From Lachnospiraceae bacterium (lineage in GTDB: Bacteria > Bacillota > Clostridia > Lachnospirales > Lachnospiraceae), in assembly GCA_015058015.1 (NCBI GenBank), contig SVDM01000002.1:131965-195964 (forward strand): a stretch of DNA of 64,000 bases, read 5' to 3'. Positions within the stretch are counted from its first letter, which is position 1. Each line of letters begins with the position of its first letter. Both the position numbers and the translations under genes were made by a program. Of the stretch, positions 49,196 through 57,410 are shown in pieces. The notes beneath the pieces were generated by a model. That model made no database searches and was not told the origin of the DNA. It saw only the letters and a program-made list of their open reading frames with translations.

Positions 49196-50998
49196 CTAGA
49201 AATCTAAGATATGCTTCTTTAAATAAACACTAACAATATTTGAAAAGTTATTAATATTACGAATATAAGCAAAGTCCCGTCCGAAGATCATCTTCTCTGC
49301 AGGCAGCTCATTCTCCGCTCCCGTAAAGACTCCCAGAACGGAAATCCCCATGTTTCTGACCTTTCTTATCTCTGCTGCCGAATCCTTAACCCCTTTACTG
49401 CCTGTATAAGGCTTGGGGGCAATTACACCTTCCCTGGCTACGGAATGGTCGTTAGGCATACCGTCCGACAAGACAATAAGAATCTTGTTGTCCTCATTCC
49501 TGTTAAAGAGGTCATCCACTGCTGCACGAATGGCAAGTCCGTCCCTGTTATTGGCGGAGGCCACATACTCTAAGACCTTGTTGTCCGAATCCGCGCCTTC
49601 ATCATAATCTCTGTAACGGTGAAGGATTGTATAATTCCAGAAAGAGCAAAATCCCATAACCCGGTGAGGGATGCCCGCCCGGCTTAAAGCTGCACTTATA
49701 ATATAACCTTGGATTGCAACCGACTCCTGCCTCTTGGTCTGGGAACCCGAGGCATCCATGAGGATTTCTACCACGAACTCGGAATTATCCTTCACAATCT
49801 CCTTGTCAAAGATATTCGCATCCGATACCCTGCCCACCTTCCACAGACGGCTTGGAATCAGCATTCCGGAATCCGACCTCATAAACTCTCTTTGGTTTCG
49901 GAAGTTGATACAGCGCTTTAGTTCTGCTGCCAGTTCAGCTATATTCTTCTTCACAATTCTGTGATTCTTGTGATAAGCCATATAGTTATTATGTTGCAAG
50001 CGCTGAACCATCACATATCTGTAATTCCTGGTGACGGGATTCCTAATAAGCCCCTCCGTATAATACAACTTGCAGTTGGCGTGAGCCCCGGTACATATCT
50101 TCATGTCAAGACGCTCTAAGTCTCTTCTGGACATATAGCTCTTCCCGTAATTAAGCTCCACATAATTAAATATCTGATCTATCTTTTCCTGGTCAATATA
50201 ACGGGTGGTGGCTGAGTTCCTGCGGACTTCTCCGCCTCCCTCCGACATTTCCTCATTCATCTTGGAAAGGGAATCTCCCACCTTTTCCATGTACTGCTCC
50301 AGAAAATCCTCGTAAGCCTCATCCTTTAGAAAGTCCCGCCAGTTATACTCTGAGAGTTCCTCAATAGTTACTCCCAGTACTGTTTGCAGGTCTCCGTGTT
50401 TGGCCTCAAAGGACTTGTCTATATACTCATTATAGATTCGGTCCACTACCTTAATAATCTCATAAGTATCATCTACGCCCTGCAAGGAGCTTACTATATC
50501 CACCACTTCTTTTACCTTGGCCCTGGCTTCGGCAGAATAGCCTAACTCTTTTCGAAGGAGAACAATCTTAACCTCCCCTAAGAAAGACCCGGCCATATTG
50601 ACAAAATTGTGCTCTAAGATATCATCGTAAGCCTTAAGGCGAATACTTCGCACTCCCGCCCTCTCTTTGCAGATTTTATCTGCAATGGCTACATCAAGGC
50701 ACATCTGGGATATGTAGATTATCAAATCTTCGTCACCTGACAAAAAAACCTTCTTTACGATATATAAAGAAAGTTCCTCCCTGTCAAAATATTTAGATAT
50801 TGCGCCCTGCTTAATAGCGTCATACAGGGATATGAACTTGGAGATGCGGAAAGAATCCACATCCGGTGTAATGTTTTCGCTGTAATCCCCGCTGACAGTC
50901 CACATAAGGTTCTTTATTCTGTTCTCTACTTCAATCCGGTAAATGTCGAAGTCCTCTTCCAACCCCGGCTCGTAGAGTCCGCGTTCTTCACTACTCAT
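49196..50998 (-). CDS. VWA domain protein partnered with MoxR ATPase
   Basis: A 600-residue soluble protein. The first 400 residues are helical with no recognised domain. The C-terminal von Willebrand A domain has a complete MIDAS: DASGS (Asp415-Ser419), then SQTKRQESVAIQGYIISAAL and LIVLSDGMPNDHSV split. The arrangement is like CobT/NorD-type VWA proteins that work with MoxR ATPases to activate or remodel metalloenzymes or other clients. The MoxR gene ends 9 bp upstream. Client unknown; no cobaltochelatase or nitric-oxide-reductase genes are present here. Confidence 0.85.
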   Translation of the reverse strand: MSSEERGLYEPGLEEDFDIYRIEVENRIKNLMWTVSGDYSENITPDVDSFRISKFISLYDAIKQGAISKYFDREELSLYIVKKVFLSGDEDLIIYISQMCLDVAIADKICKERAGVRSIRLKAYDDILEHNFVNMAGSFLGEVKIVLLRKELGYSAEARAKVKEVVDIVSSLQGVDDTYEIIKVVDRIYNEYIDKSFEAKHGDLQTVLGVTIEELSEYNWRDFLKDEAYEDFLEQYMEKVGDSLSKMNEEMSEGGGEVRRNSATTRYIDQEKIDQIFNYVELNYGKSYMSRRDLERLDMKICTGAHANCKLYYTEGLIRNPVTRNYRYVMVQRLQHNNYMAYHKNHRIVKKNIAELAAELKRCINFRNQREFMRSDSGMLIPSRLWKVGRVSDANIFDKEIVKDNSEFVVEILMDASGSQTKRQESVAIQGYIISAALSRAGIPHRVMGFCSFWNYTILHRYRDYDEGADSDNKVLEYVASANNRDGLAIRAAVDDLFNRNEDNKILIVLSDGMPNDHSVAREGVIAPKPYTGSKGVKDSAAEIRKVRNMGISVLGVFTGAENELPAEKMIFGRDFAYIRNINNFSNIVSVYLKKHILDF

Positions 50999-51007
50999 AA
51001 AAACCTC

Positions 51008-51928
51008 TTATTTGAAAATATCACTGCATTCTAAGCTGTCGGGGATTCTTGTCATAACAATATCCTCAACAATCTCTTTCTCAAATGTATCAAAGCTCTT
51101 ATTAATAATACCCATCCTTATGGCAAGGGCAGGTTTAAGTCCGCACTTTATTGTTCCAATGGCTGCTATCATACCACGAAGGTCAAGGGGCTTCGTGGTT
51201 ATCTCACCGTTTTGCGCCTTGGTCTGAAGGTCCATAAAGAGCCCGCTAAACTGCTCAAGTCCCTTAACATCAGCCTCGGGATACTCCTTCTTAAGAAGAA
51301 TCATCAAAGTTTCTTCCGTAATAGGCGGCATATCAATAACCATAAATCTGGATACCAGTGCCTCGTTAAGTTCCCTGGTTCCTACGTAACCGTAGTTCAT
51401 GGTTCCGATAAATCTTGTGGCCTCATGAAGAGTAATCTTGTCATATCCCGGAACATCTATAATTCTTCTGTAGTCAAGAACGGAGTGAAGTACGGATACC
51501 GCATCGTTCTTGGCCATATTAACCTCGTCGAAGATACCGAAGCCTCCGTATAAGGCGCAGTTGTACACCGGGCCTCTTCTTAGGCGTACTTCATTATCAA
51601 CAAACGTATCAGTTCCGATTAAAGAACCGCTATCGATATTTACATGAAAAGATACGTTATAGCTAGGTCTGCCAAAGATGTATGAGAGGTTCTCCGCCAA
51701 TACATTCTTACCTGTTGCCTTGGAACCTGCAAGAAGCAGGTTCTCTCCCTGAAGGATGGCTGCTATAGCCATCTCAAGAACCTCCCGACCGTAGAACTCT
51801 ATGCGGGGCTTAACACATCGTCCTGCCACGCTTTCATCAAGTTCGTATTTGTCCCGGAAGGTGCATACATCCTCAAGAAGGGCCTCGCTTACACCTTGTT
51901 CTTTTATGTATTCCAGTTCTTTAATCAT
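51008..51928 (-). CDS. MoxR/CbbQ-type AAA+ ATPase
   Basis: A 306-residue ATPase. P-loop GSKATGKN (68-75) has Asn where Ser/Thr is usual. Walker B is GIFDEVNMAK (Asp134, Glu135), and sensor and finger region TMNYGYVGTRELNEALVSRF is the hallmark of the CbbQ/NirQ/GvpN MoxR branch. It should remodel a protein client together with the VWA protein encoded downstream, while the protein encoded upstream carries a cyclic-nucleotide-binding fold. Spacing of about 9 bp on each side shows a tight three-gene operon. Confidence 0.88.
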   Translation of the reverse strand: MIKELEYIKEQGVSEALLEDVCTFRDKYELDESVAGRCVKPRIEFYGREVLEMAIAAILQGENLLLAGSKATGKNVLAENLSYIFGRPSYNVSFHVNIDSGSLIGTDTFVDNEVRLRRGPVYNCALYGGFGIFDEVNMAKNDAVSVLHSVLDYRRIIDVPGYDKITLHEATRFIGTMNYGYVGTRELNEALVSRFMVIDMPPITEETLMILLKKEYPEADVKGLEQFSGLFMDLQTKAQNGEITTKPLDLRGMIAAIGTIKCGLKPALAIRMGIINKSFDTFEKEIVEDIVMTRIPDSLECSDIFK

Positions 51929-51937
51929 AAATATCTC

Positions 51938-54214
51938 CTAAAGGGCTACAAAATCTCTGTGTGCCTGCAATTCCGGTGTAATCTCTCCGCCCTCTTTTAA
52001 TATCTTGGCAAAGAGTAAGTCCACCGACTTAATCTTCTTAAGCTTTCTGTTATTGTATCTCTCCATGATATCCTTAAACATAGGATTAGTCTTTAAGACC
52101 TCTCTAACCTCCGGAGAGAAGGTACAATAATTGTATAAAATGTTTCTTGAAACCTTGTTAAGTCTGGCGGAACCTGCCGCCTCGAACTTAATCCAGACCA
52201 TATACTCTCTGACGAACAATTCCTTGAAGCTGTTCTTACATCTCTGAAGGTTAAGCTTAACCTTCTCTTTGGCCTCTGTGGAAAGGTCGCTGTTCTTACG
52301 GTAGAACTGGGCGTAGTCGCTGTATTCGGAAGTAAGGGACTTCTCCGTAATATCGTTCCATCTGGCTCCTTGAATACGTCTGCAAAGCTCCCAGCGAAAT
52401 TCTCCTGTCATCCTGATGATTACATCTTCCAAGTTCTCTGAACAAAAGATTGATACAAAGAACCTTGCAGGGGTATTACGATAGTTGCCCCAGTATTCCT
52501 GCCACATAGCTCCCCTAGAGCCAACATTGGGCATCAGTACCACATCAGGCAATACCTCTGTCTGGATAAACTCCTTCTTTACTCCATGCTCCGGGCTGGA
52601 GTAGGAAGTCTCTCTGTAATAAGCAGAATAATCTATCTTTCGAAGCTTGTCTGTTGCCTCTGCAACATTTACATAGGAAACAAACATGGAATCAAGGGAT
52701 TTCAATACATTATGCTCCGAGAAAATGGGGCAATAATTGGTAATACGTCCGAAAGTAATCTGGTTAACGGATTTTACCGCATTATTAAGCTCGTACTTAA
52801 ACTTACGAACATTATCCTTAAGGAGGTCTGCCTCCTCACTCTCACTTATCTTACCGCTTCTCTTTTCTTCGCGAAGGAAGGTGGTATAATCGGTATCCAG
52901 CTCATTCTTTGAAGGCTCTTTCTTACCTTCATACACAAGCTTTAGCCAGTCTATAAGCAAAAATACATGTTCATTGGGATCATGATATTTCTTCTCTGCC
53001 ATCTTATACAGAATCTCCGCATTACGGGCTCCTGCCAGTTCCTCATCCACATATCCGAAGTAGAGGAACATATTGATGACATTGGAATAACCGAAATCAT
53101 TAAATGTACGAAGGGCAATAGCCTCGTATATCTCAAAGAACAGCTTGGTAATCTTCTTCCTTATTGCTCTCGAATCACTGTCCACTATATTCTTGTCGGT
53201 AAGGGCTTTGTACGCCTCCACCGCTTCTTTAAACTCACTTGTTACCTCATCCGGCAGTCGTGAGTACTCCAGGATAGTATCGATGGAGTCCACCAGGTCT
53301 GCACGAAGCTTGCCGTCATCAGCCGGTCCTGCTTCCTCATCGTCTCCTCCGAAGTCGGTGGCATCCTTCTTGGCTTTGAAAGCAGATACACGTTCTTCCA
53401 CCAGCTCCTTATCAGAGAATACGGACTTGGTCAGATAATTTACCAGGCTGTCTATCTTAACATCCAGCACTGAAGAATCCTTCTTCTCACGAAGGGCCTT
53501 AAATGCCAGACCGGTATATACACTGTATAAATCGGCCTCGGAAGAATTCATAATAAGTTCTTCCAGTCCAGAGATGTACTCAGCCATATCATTATTAAGC
53601 TCCATTATGGTAACTAAATGCTTAGCCGCCTCCATTACGGTTCCATAGCAGATACTCTTGCTAAGACCGTAAAAAGCCTTCTTGTTATCATTAGGCATGG
53701 CATGGAGTCTCTTATAATAATCAACAAGCCAGGAATCAATAGATTCCTTAATCTCGTAGGGCTCCAGGTCCTCAATCTCTGCCAAAGCTTTGATATTGGC
53801 TCCCAACTCTGCCGCAAGCTTTCTGTAATCGTCGTATTCGTCTTTTATGTACTTATAAAGGGAGTTACACTGAATGCGCAGTTTCTCGTAATCGCCGATA
53901 TTAATCGCTACTGCCCGAAACATGGTAGAGACAAATATACCTGCCAACTCCGGCTTAACCGTAAGCATCTTCAAGAGATCCTCCGGCTGCCTATAATTGT
54001 AGGAATAGACAGAAACTTCCGTATCTGCCACATAATCAAATAAGTATTCGTCTGCATAAACATCCGTGATGCCGAGCATATTGCCGGATGACGCCACAAC
54101 CTTGTTGTATCCTGCGGAAATCGCCACATTGCCCTTTATTACAATGGCAAGTGCCGAAATCTTGTCTCCCGCACGAAAAATGGTATCTCCGGGATTGTAA
54201 ATGACTGTGCCCAT
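51938..54214 (-). CDS. Large protein with N-terminal cyclic-nucleotide-binding-like fold
   Basis: A 758-residue soluble protein. Residues 1-75 look like a Crp-type beta-barrel (YNPGDTIFRAGDKISALAIV, IKGNVAISAG), although the PRS phosphate-binding loop is not evident. The rest is helical, with an acidic segment DFGGDDEEAGPADDG near 295. An aromatic region toward the C-terminus (MWQEYWGNYRNTPARFF) and a closing helical domain follow. No further family is recognised. First gene of the operon with MoxR and VWA, preceded by GGAGG. It may be the sensor, client or scaffold of the ATPase pair. Confidence 0.75.
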   Translation of the reverse strand: MGTVIYNPGDTIFRAGDKISALAIVIKGNVAISAGYNKVVASSGNMLGITDVYADEYLFDYVADTEVSVYSYNYRQPEDLLKMLTVKPELAGIFVSTMFRAVAINIGDYEKLRIQCNSLYKYIKDEYDDYRKLAAELGANIKALAEIEDLEPYEIKESIDSWLVDYYKRLHAMPNDNKKAFYGLSKSICYGTVMEAAKHLVTIMELNNDMAEYISGLEELIMNSSEADLYSVYTGLAFKALREKKDSSVLDVKIDSLVNYLTKSVFSDKELVEERVSAFKAKKDATDFGGDDEEAGPADDGKLRADLVDSIDTILEYSRLPDEVTSEFKEAVEAYKALTDKNIVDSDSRAIRKKITKLFFEIYEAIALRTFNDFGYSNVINMFLYFGYVDEELAGARNAEILYKMAEKKYHDPNEHVFLLIDWLKLVYEGKKEPSKNELDTDYTTFLREEKRSGKISESEEADLLKDNVRKFKYELNNAVKSVNQITFGRITNYCPIFSEHNVLKSLDSMFVSYVNVAEATDKLRKIDYSAYYRETSYSSPEHGVKKEFIQTEVLPDVVLMPNVGSRGAMWQEYWGNYRNTPARFFVSIFCSENLEDVIIRMTGEFRWELCRRIQGARWNDITEKSLTSEYSDYAQFYRKNSDLSTEAKEKVKLNLQRCKNSFKELFVREYMVWIKFEAAGSARLNKVSRNILYNYCTFSPEVREVLKTNPMFKDIMERYNNRKLKKIKSVDLLFAKILKEGGEITPELQAHRDFVAL

Positions 54215-54270
54215 GGTGTATCCTCCAATAAATAAACTACCTTACATTATATGACAATTTGGTGCTTTTC

Positions 54271-55116
54271 TCAACAAATTTGCCGAAATTCCTTGCTTTT
54301 ACCGTAAAAAAACATGTATTGTTGGATAACTCCTGCAAACCCCTCATATCTTTCTTTGGGAAAATGCCCTCCGTAAACCTCTTCAATAACCCGCTTAATC
54401 CATACATCCTCCGGGAAAGCATCAATATTGTGAAGGCCGAATAGTGACACGCAGTTAGCCACCTTCACCCCTACACCGTAGATTTCCGTAAGGGCTTTTA
54501 CCGCCTCTTTTTCAGGCATGTTCCGGTAAGAATCTATGTCAATTCGTCCCTCGCAGACGTCTCTTGCAAGGCGAAGGATGTATTTATCCCTATATCCCAC
54601 TCCGTGGGGTTTTAAATCTTCTATATCAAGACGGGCTAAAGCCTCGGGAGTAGGGAATGCGTAAACTTTCTCTTTGGCCTCTTTTATAGGCTCTCCGTAA
54701 GCTTTGCACAGAGATTCTATGGATGTTCTGATTGCGGGAATAGACTTCCTCTGGGATATAATAAAGGATATCATCATCTCCCACAGGTCCTGTCTTAGGA
54801 TTCTTATGCCTGCTCCGTATCTTGCCGCATTCACCATAAAGGTGTCCTCTGCATCAATTGCATTCTTAAAAGTGCCATAGTCAGTTCCCAGATCAAAATA
54901 GTCATACCAAAAGTCCCGAAACTCGCCTTCATCGCAGGAAAGACAAAACCTGCCGCCTCTCAAGTCACTTATCTCTAAGTATCTTCCCTTTGAAATAGTA
55001 CAAAAAGTTTGACAGCCTTCAGTATCAATATGTCTGAATCTGAAGCACTGTCCCGATTCCTCTATCTGCCCCAAATTAAGGGTATTGTCATATTCTTTAA
55101 TATCAAGGATGTACAT
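54271..55116 (-). CDS. 8-oxoguanine DNA glycosylase / AP lyase (OGG type)
   Basis: A 281-residue protein. The OGG N-terminal domain begins with LNLGQIEESGQCFRFRH (cf. SGQSFRW of OGG1). The HhH-GPD core has ISFIISQRKSIPAIRTSIE, and the helix-hairpin-helix EIYGVGVKVANCVSLFGL holds the catalytic Lys218. FPEDVWIKRV holds Asp237. It excises oxidised guanine from DNA and nicks the strand. It lies 56 bp upstream of the cNBD-MoxR-VWA operon, so could be cotranscribed with it. Confidence 0.9.
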   Translation of the reverse strand: MYILDIKEYDNTLNLGQIEESGQCFRFRHIDTEGCQTFCTISKGRYLEISDLRGGRFCLSCDEGEFRDFWYDYFDLGTDYGTFKNAIDAEDTFMVNAARYGAGIRILRQDLWEMMISFIISQRKSIPAIRTSIESLCKAYGEPIKEAKEKVYAFPTPEALARLDIEDLKPHGVGYRDKYILRLARDVCEGRIDIDSYRNMPEKEAVKALTEIYGVGVKVANCVSLFGLHNIDAFPEDVWIKRVIEEVYGGHFPKERYEGFAGVIQQYMFFYGKSKEFRQIC

Positions 55117-55211
55117 ATATCATTCTCCGAACTATAAATATCAGATATATAATAACATAAAACCCGTGTCATAGGTTAATTAGAAACCGGCCCCCGAACT
55201 TACTATTTTCC

Positions 55212-55240
55212 TTGACAGTGCCTCTTCGTTATGGTATAAA
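55212..55240 (+). promoter_or_regulatory. Promoter of tRNA-Trp
   Basis: TTGACA (55212-55217), 17-bp spacer, TATAAA (55235-55240), 23 bp before the mature tRNA. Confidence 0.85.
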
Positions 55241-55263
55241 AGAATAGTTGCAAAAACTACCAA

Positions 55264-55334
55264 AGGGGATTGGTCAAATGGTATGACAAGGGTCTCCAAA
55301 ACCTTTAGCGGGAGTTCGATTCTCTCATCCCCTG
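55264..55334 (+). tRNA. tRNA-Trp (CCA)
   Basis: A 71-nt cloverleaf. Acceptor AGGGGAT/ATCCCCT with discriminator G, anticodon loop CTCCAAA (anticodon CCA), T-arm GGGAG-TTCGATT-CTCTC. No CCA encoded at the 3' end. Own promoter and terminator. Confidence 0.93.
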
Positions 55335-55345
55335 TACCTGCCCTA

Positions 55346-55371
55346 AAAAGCTCACCAAATGGTGAGCTTTT
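55346..55371 (+). terminator. Terminator of tRNA-Trp
   Basis: A stem AAAAGCTCACC / GGTGAGCTTTT followed by further T residues, 11 bp after the tRNA. Confidence 0.88.
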
Positions 55372-55416
55372 TTTCATTATTTCTATTCAAAAAGCAAACT
55401 CTCCAATTCGTTCAGT

Positions 55417-55437
55417 GCGTAGAGTCCCTCTCTACGC
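55417..55437. promoter_or_regulatory. Putative operator: GCGTAGAG inverted repeat upstream of motA
   Basis: GCGTAGAG (55417-55424) and CTCTACGC (55430-55437) are separated by five bases, immediately upstream of a TATATT -10-like box. The half-site CTCTACGC recurs at 56270-56277 in the spacer of the XRE gene promoter, suggesting one shared regulator. Confidence 0.55.
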
Positions 55438-55471
55438 TATATTTAATGAAAAACTTAAAGGAGGGGTTATT

Positions 55472-56239
55472 ATGCGTCTTAACAAAGCAGCATCCACCGG
55501 ATTCTTACTCTGTTTTCTAGCCGTAATATTCGGAATAGCATCTAACGGCGGTATACACACAGTTATTAACTTTCTTCATATTCCGTCACTTATCACAACT
55601 CTTGGAGGATCCCTGTTTGCAGTTATGATAACATCAGACTCTTTTGAAGATTTCAGAAACGGTCTCTCCGGCTTTCGCAATGCTTTTAAAAAAGTGGAGG
55701 TAAACCAGTGCCAGATAATAGATTCCATGTATCTTATGACCGATCTTGCCCGAAAGGAAGGGCTTCTGGTTCTGGAGGAGAAAAGCCACGACCTGCCTGA
55801 CGCCTTCCTGGCAAAGGGAATCAGCCTGGTGGTGGACGGCACCGATCCGGAACTCATCCATGATATTTTAGAAACAGAAATGATTCATGCCAATGACAGA
55901 GAAGGAAGGCAGGTCCGCTTCTGGCAGGATTTCGGTGCTTACGCTCCCGCCTGGGGAATGATAGGTACCTTGCTTGGCCTTGTAAACATGCTAAAATCCA
56001 TGGGCTCCGACCCTTCAGCAATAGGTTCCGGCATGTCACTTGCCCTTATTACAACCCTTTACGGTTCACTGATAGCCAACTGGATCTGTATTCCCATTGC
56101 AAGAAAGCTTGAGAAGAAAAGCGAGGAGGAATACTTAACAAGGGAAATAATAGTAGAAGGCGTTCTGTCCATACAGGCAGGGGAAAATCCCAGGATAATA
56201 AAGGAGAAAATTAAAGCAATCGTAGATAATAAAGAATAA
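55472..56239 (+). CDS. motA: MotA/TolQ/ExbB-type proton-channel subunit (orphan MotA)
   Basis: A 255-residue protein from ATG 55472 (AAGGAGG upstream; a longer frame from 55283 runs back through the tRNA and is not real). It has four helices with MotA signatures: IPSLITTLGGSLFAVMITSD, DFGAYAPAWGMIGTLLGLVN and SLALITTLYGSLIANWICIPIA. In a flagellar stator MotA pairs with MotB, but no motB follows; the next gene encodes an XRE regulator. It may pair with a MotB elsewhere or serve another ion-driven complex. Confidence 0.88.
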   Translation: MRLNKAASTGFLLCFLAVIFGIASNGGIHTVINFLHIPSLITTLGGSLFAVMITSDSFEDFRNGLSGFRNAFKKVEVNQCQIIDSMYLMTDLARKEGLLVLEEKSHDLPDAFLAKGISLVVDGTDPELIHDILETEMIHANDREGRQVRFWQDFGAYAPAWGMIGTLLGLVNMLKSMGSDPSAIGSGMSLALITTLYGSLIANWICIPIARKLEKKSEEEYLTREIIVEGVLSIQAGENPRIIKEKIKAIVDNKE

Positions 56240-56264
56240 TATGTAGAATTCTCCGATATGTAGA

Positions 56265-56293
56265 TTGAACTCTACGCTCCCGAAAACTATAAT
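56265..56293 (+). promoter_or_regulatory. Promoter of the XRE regulator gene with embedded half-site
   Basis: TTGAAC (56265-56270), 17-bp spacer, TATAAT (56288-56293). The spacer starts with CTCTACGC (56270-56277) and GTAGA occurs just upstream twice, so a repressor bound here would block the promoter. Confidence 0.75.
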
Positions 56294-56324
56294 AATAATC
56301 AGTAATTTCATTGGAGGCGTAATC

Positions 56325-56975
56325 ATGAATCAGAATACTATCGGTGAATTCATGCAGATAACCAGAAAAGAAAAGGGAATGACCCAGAAGCAATTAGCAG
56401 AGATGATAAATGTCAGCGACAAGACAATCTCCAAATGGGAGAATGGCCTGTCTACGCCGGATACATCAATTCTGGCTCCTCTTTGTGCTGCCCTTGATAT
56501 CTCTGTAAACGAGTTAATAACCGGCAAAAGAATAGCTCCCGAGGAATATTCCAAGAATGCGGAAGCAAACATTATAAATCTCTTACGCGAAAGTCAGGAT
56601 TCCAGGAAAACTTCTATCATCCAGTATATACTGGGGGTCATATTATGCATTATTGCCCTGGCTCTTAATTTTGGAACCATTAACGGACAACTGTTATGGT
56701 TTATAGACTTACCGTCTCTAATCCTTCCCACCTGCATATGCCTTGCCGTAGTGCTTCTAAGCGGTAAGAAGGATCTTCGAAGCATTCTTCGTATAATCAG
56801 AAAAAGCGTACTTCCTGCCGGATTGGTAGTAAGCCTATCAGGCTTTGTCTCAATGATGGGCTCCATATCAGACCCGGAGAGAATCGGACAGGACCTGGGG
56901 GTTTGCATATTAACGATTCTATATTGCACCATAGCATATATTGTTGTAGTTGTTATGGAGCAACACATAAAATAA
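56325..56975 (+). CDS. XRE-family regulator with C-terminal MotA-like membrane domain
   Basis: A 216-residue protein from ATG 56325 (GGAGG upstream). Residues 1-70 form a standard XRE helix-turn-helix (MTQKQLAEMINVSDKTISKW, then ENGLSTPDTSILAPLCAAL). Residues 100-215 contain about four helices. The segment LLWFIDLPSLIL followed by AVVLLSGKKDLRSILRIIRK resembles FLHIPSLIT...AVMITSDSFEDFRNGLSGFR in the neighbouring MotA. A membrane-tethered regulator that may sense or be held by the MotA complex is suggested. Likely autoregulated through the GTAGA/TCTAC sites in its promoter. Confidence 0.85.
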   Translation: MNQNTIGEFMQITRKEKGMTQKQLAEMINVSDKTISKWENGLSTPDTSILAPLCAALDISVNELITGKRIAPEEYSKNAEANIINLLRESQDSRKTSIIQYILGVILCIIALALNFGTINGQLLWFIDLPSLILPTCICLAVVLLSGKKDLRSILRIIRKSVLPAGLVVSLSGFVSMMGSISDPERIGQDLGVCILTILYCTIAYIVVVVMEQHIK

Positions 56976-56984
56976 AGATAAAAA

Positions 56985-57006
56985 TAAGGTGCCCTTTGGC
57001 ACCTTA
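56985..57006. terminator. Terminator between XRE regulator and STAS genes
   Basis: A perfect nine-base stem (TAAGGTGCC / GGCACCTTA) with four-base loop, AT-rich on both sides, between convergent genes. Confidence 0.75.
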
Positions 57007-57022
57007 AATTGTTTCATTATAT

Positions 57023-57328
57023 CTATCCGATATCCAACATACCGTCAAAACCGGTAAGTTCAAATGTCTCCATAATAACATCACTTACATTAAGAACCTT
57101 CACATTGGGAAAACCGTTCTCCTCCATGTACTGCTGAATAGATAAAAGAGTTCTAAGACCTGCAGAAGATATGTACTCTAAATTAGCAAAATCAAGAGTC
57201 ACACTCTTACTCCCCGGAAGCACTTCCTCTATCTCTTTCTCGAATACGGGAGATGTAAGGGTATCAAGTCTTCCCTCAAAAGTTACGAATAAGTTCCCGT
57301 TTTCGATCTTTTTTGTGGTATTAAGCAT
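57023..57328 (-). CDS. STAS domain protein (anti-sigma factor antagonist-like)
   Basis: A 101-residue STAS domain. Residues FEGRLDTLTSPVFEKEIEEV lead to VTLDFANLEYISSAGLRTLL, in which the Ser of SSAG is the usual phosphorylation site. Proteins of this type (SpoIIAA/RsbV-like) switch partner by Ser phosphorylation. No kinase or sigma-factor gene is adjacent, so the partner is unknown. It lies downstream of mgtE on the same strand (82 bp). Confidence 0.88.
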   Translation of the reverse strand: MLNTTKKIENGNLFVTFEGRLDTLTSPVFEKEIEEVLPGSKSVTLDFANLEYISSAGLRTLLSIQQYMEENGFPNVKVLNVSDVIMETFELTGFDGMLDIG

Positions 57329-57410
57329 TTAGTCCTACCTCCAGTATCTCTAATGAAATCTCGTACTCTCTCCCTTACCTTATTCTACACAAAGGAAATG
57401 AGAACGTCAA

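Noticed and set aside
55283..55471. Longer N-terminus of motA running through tRNA-Trp
   Set aside because: The frame is open but crosses the tRNA and its terminator; the ATG at 55472 with AAGGAGG is the real start.
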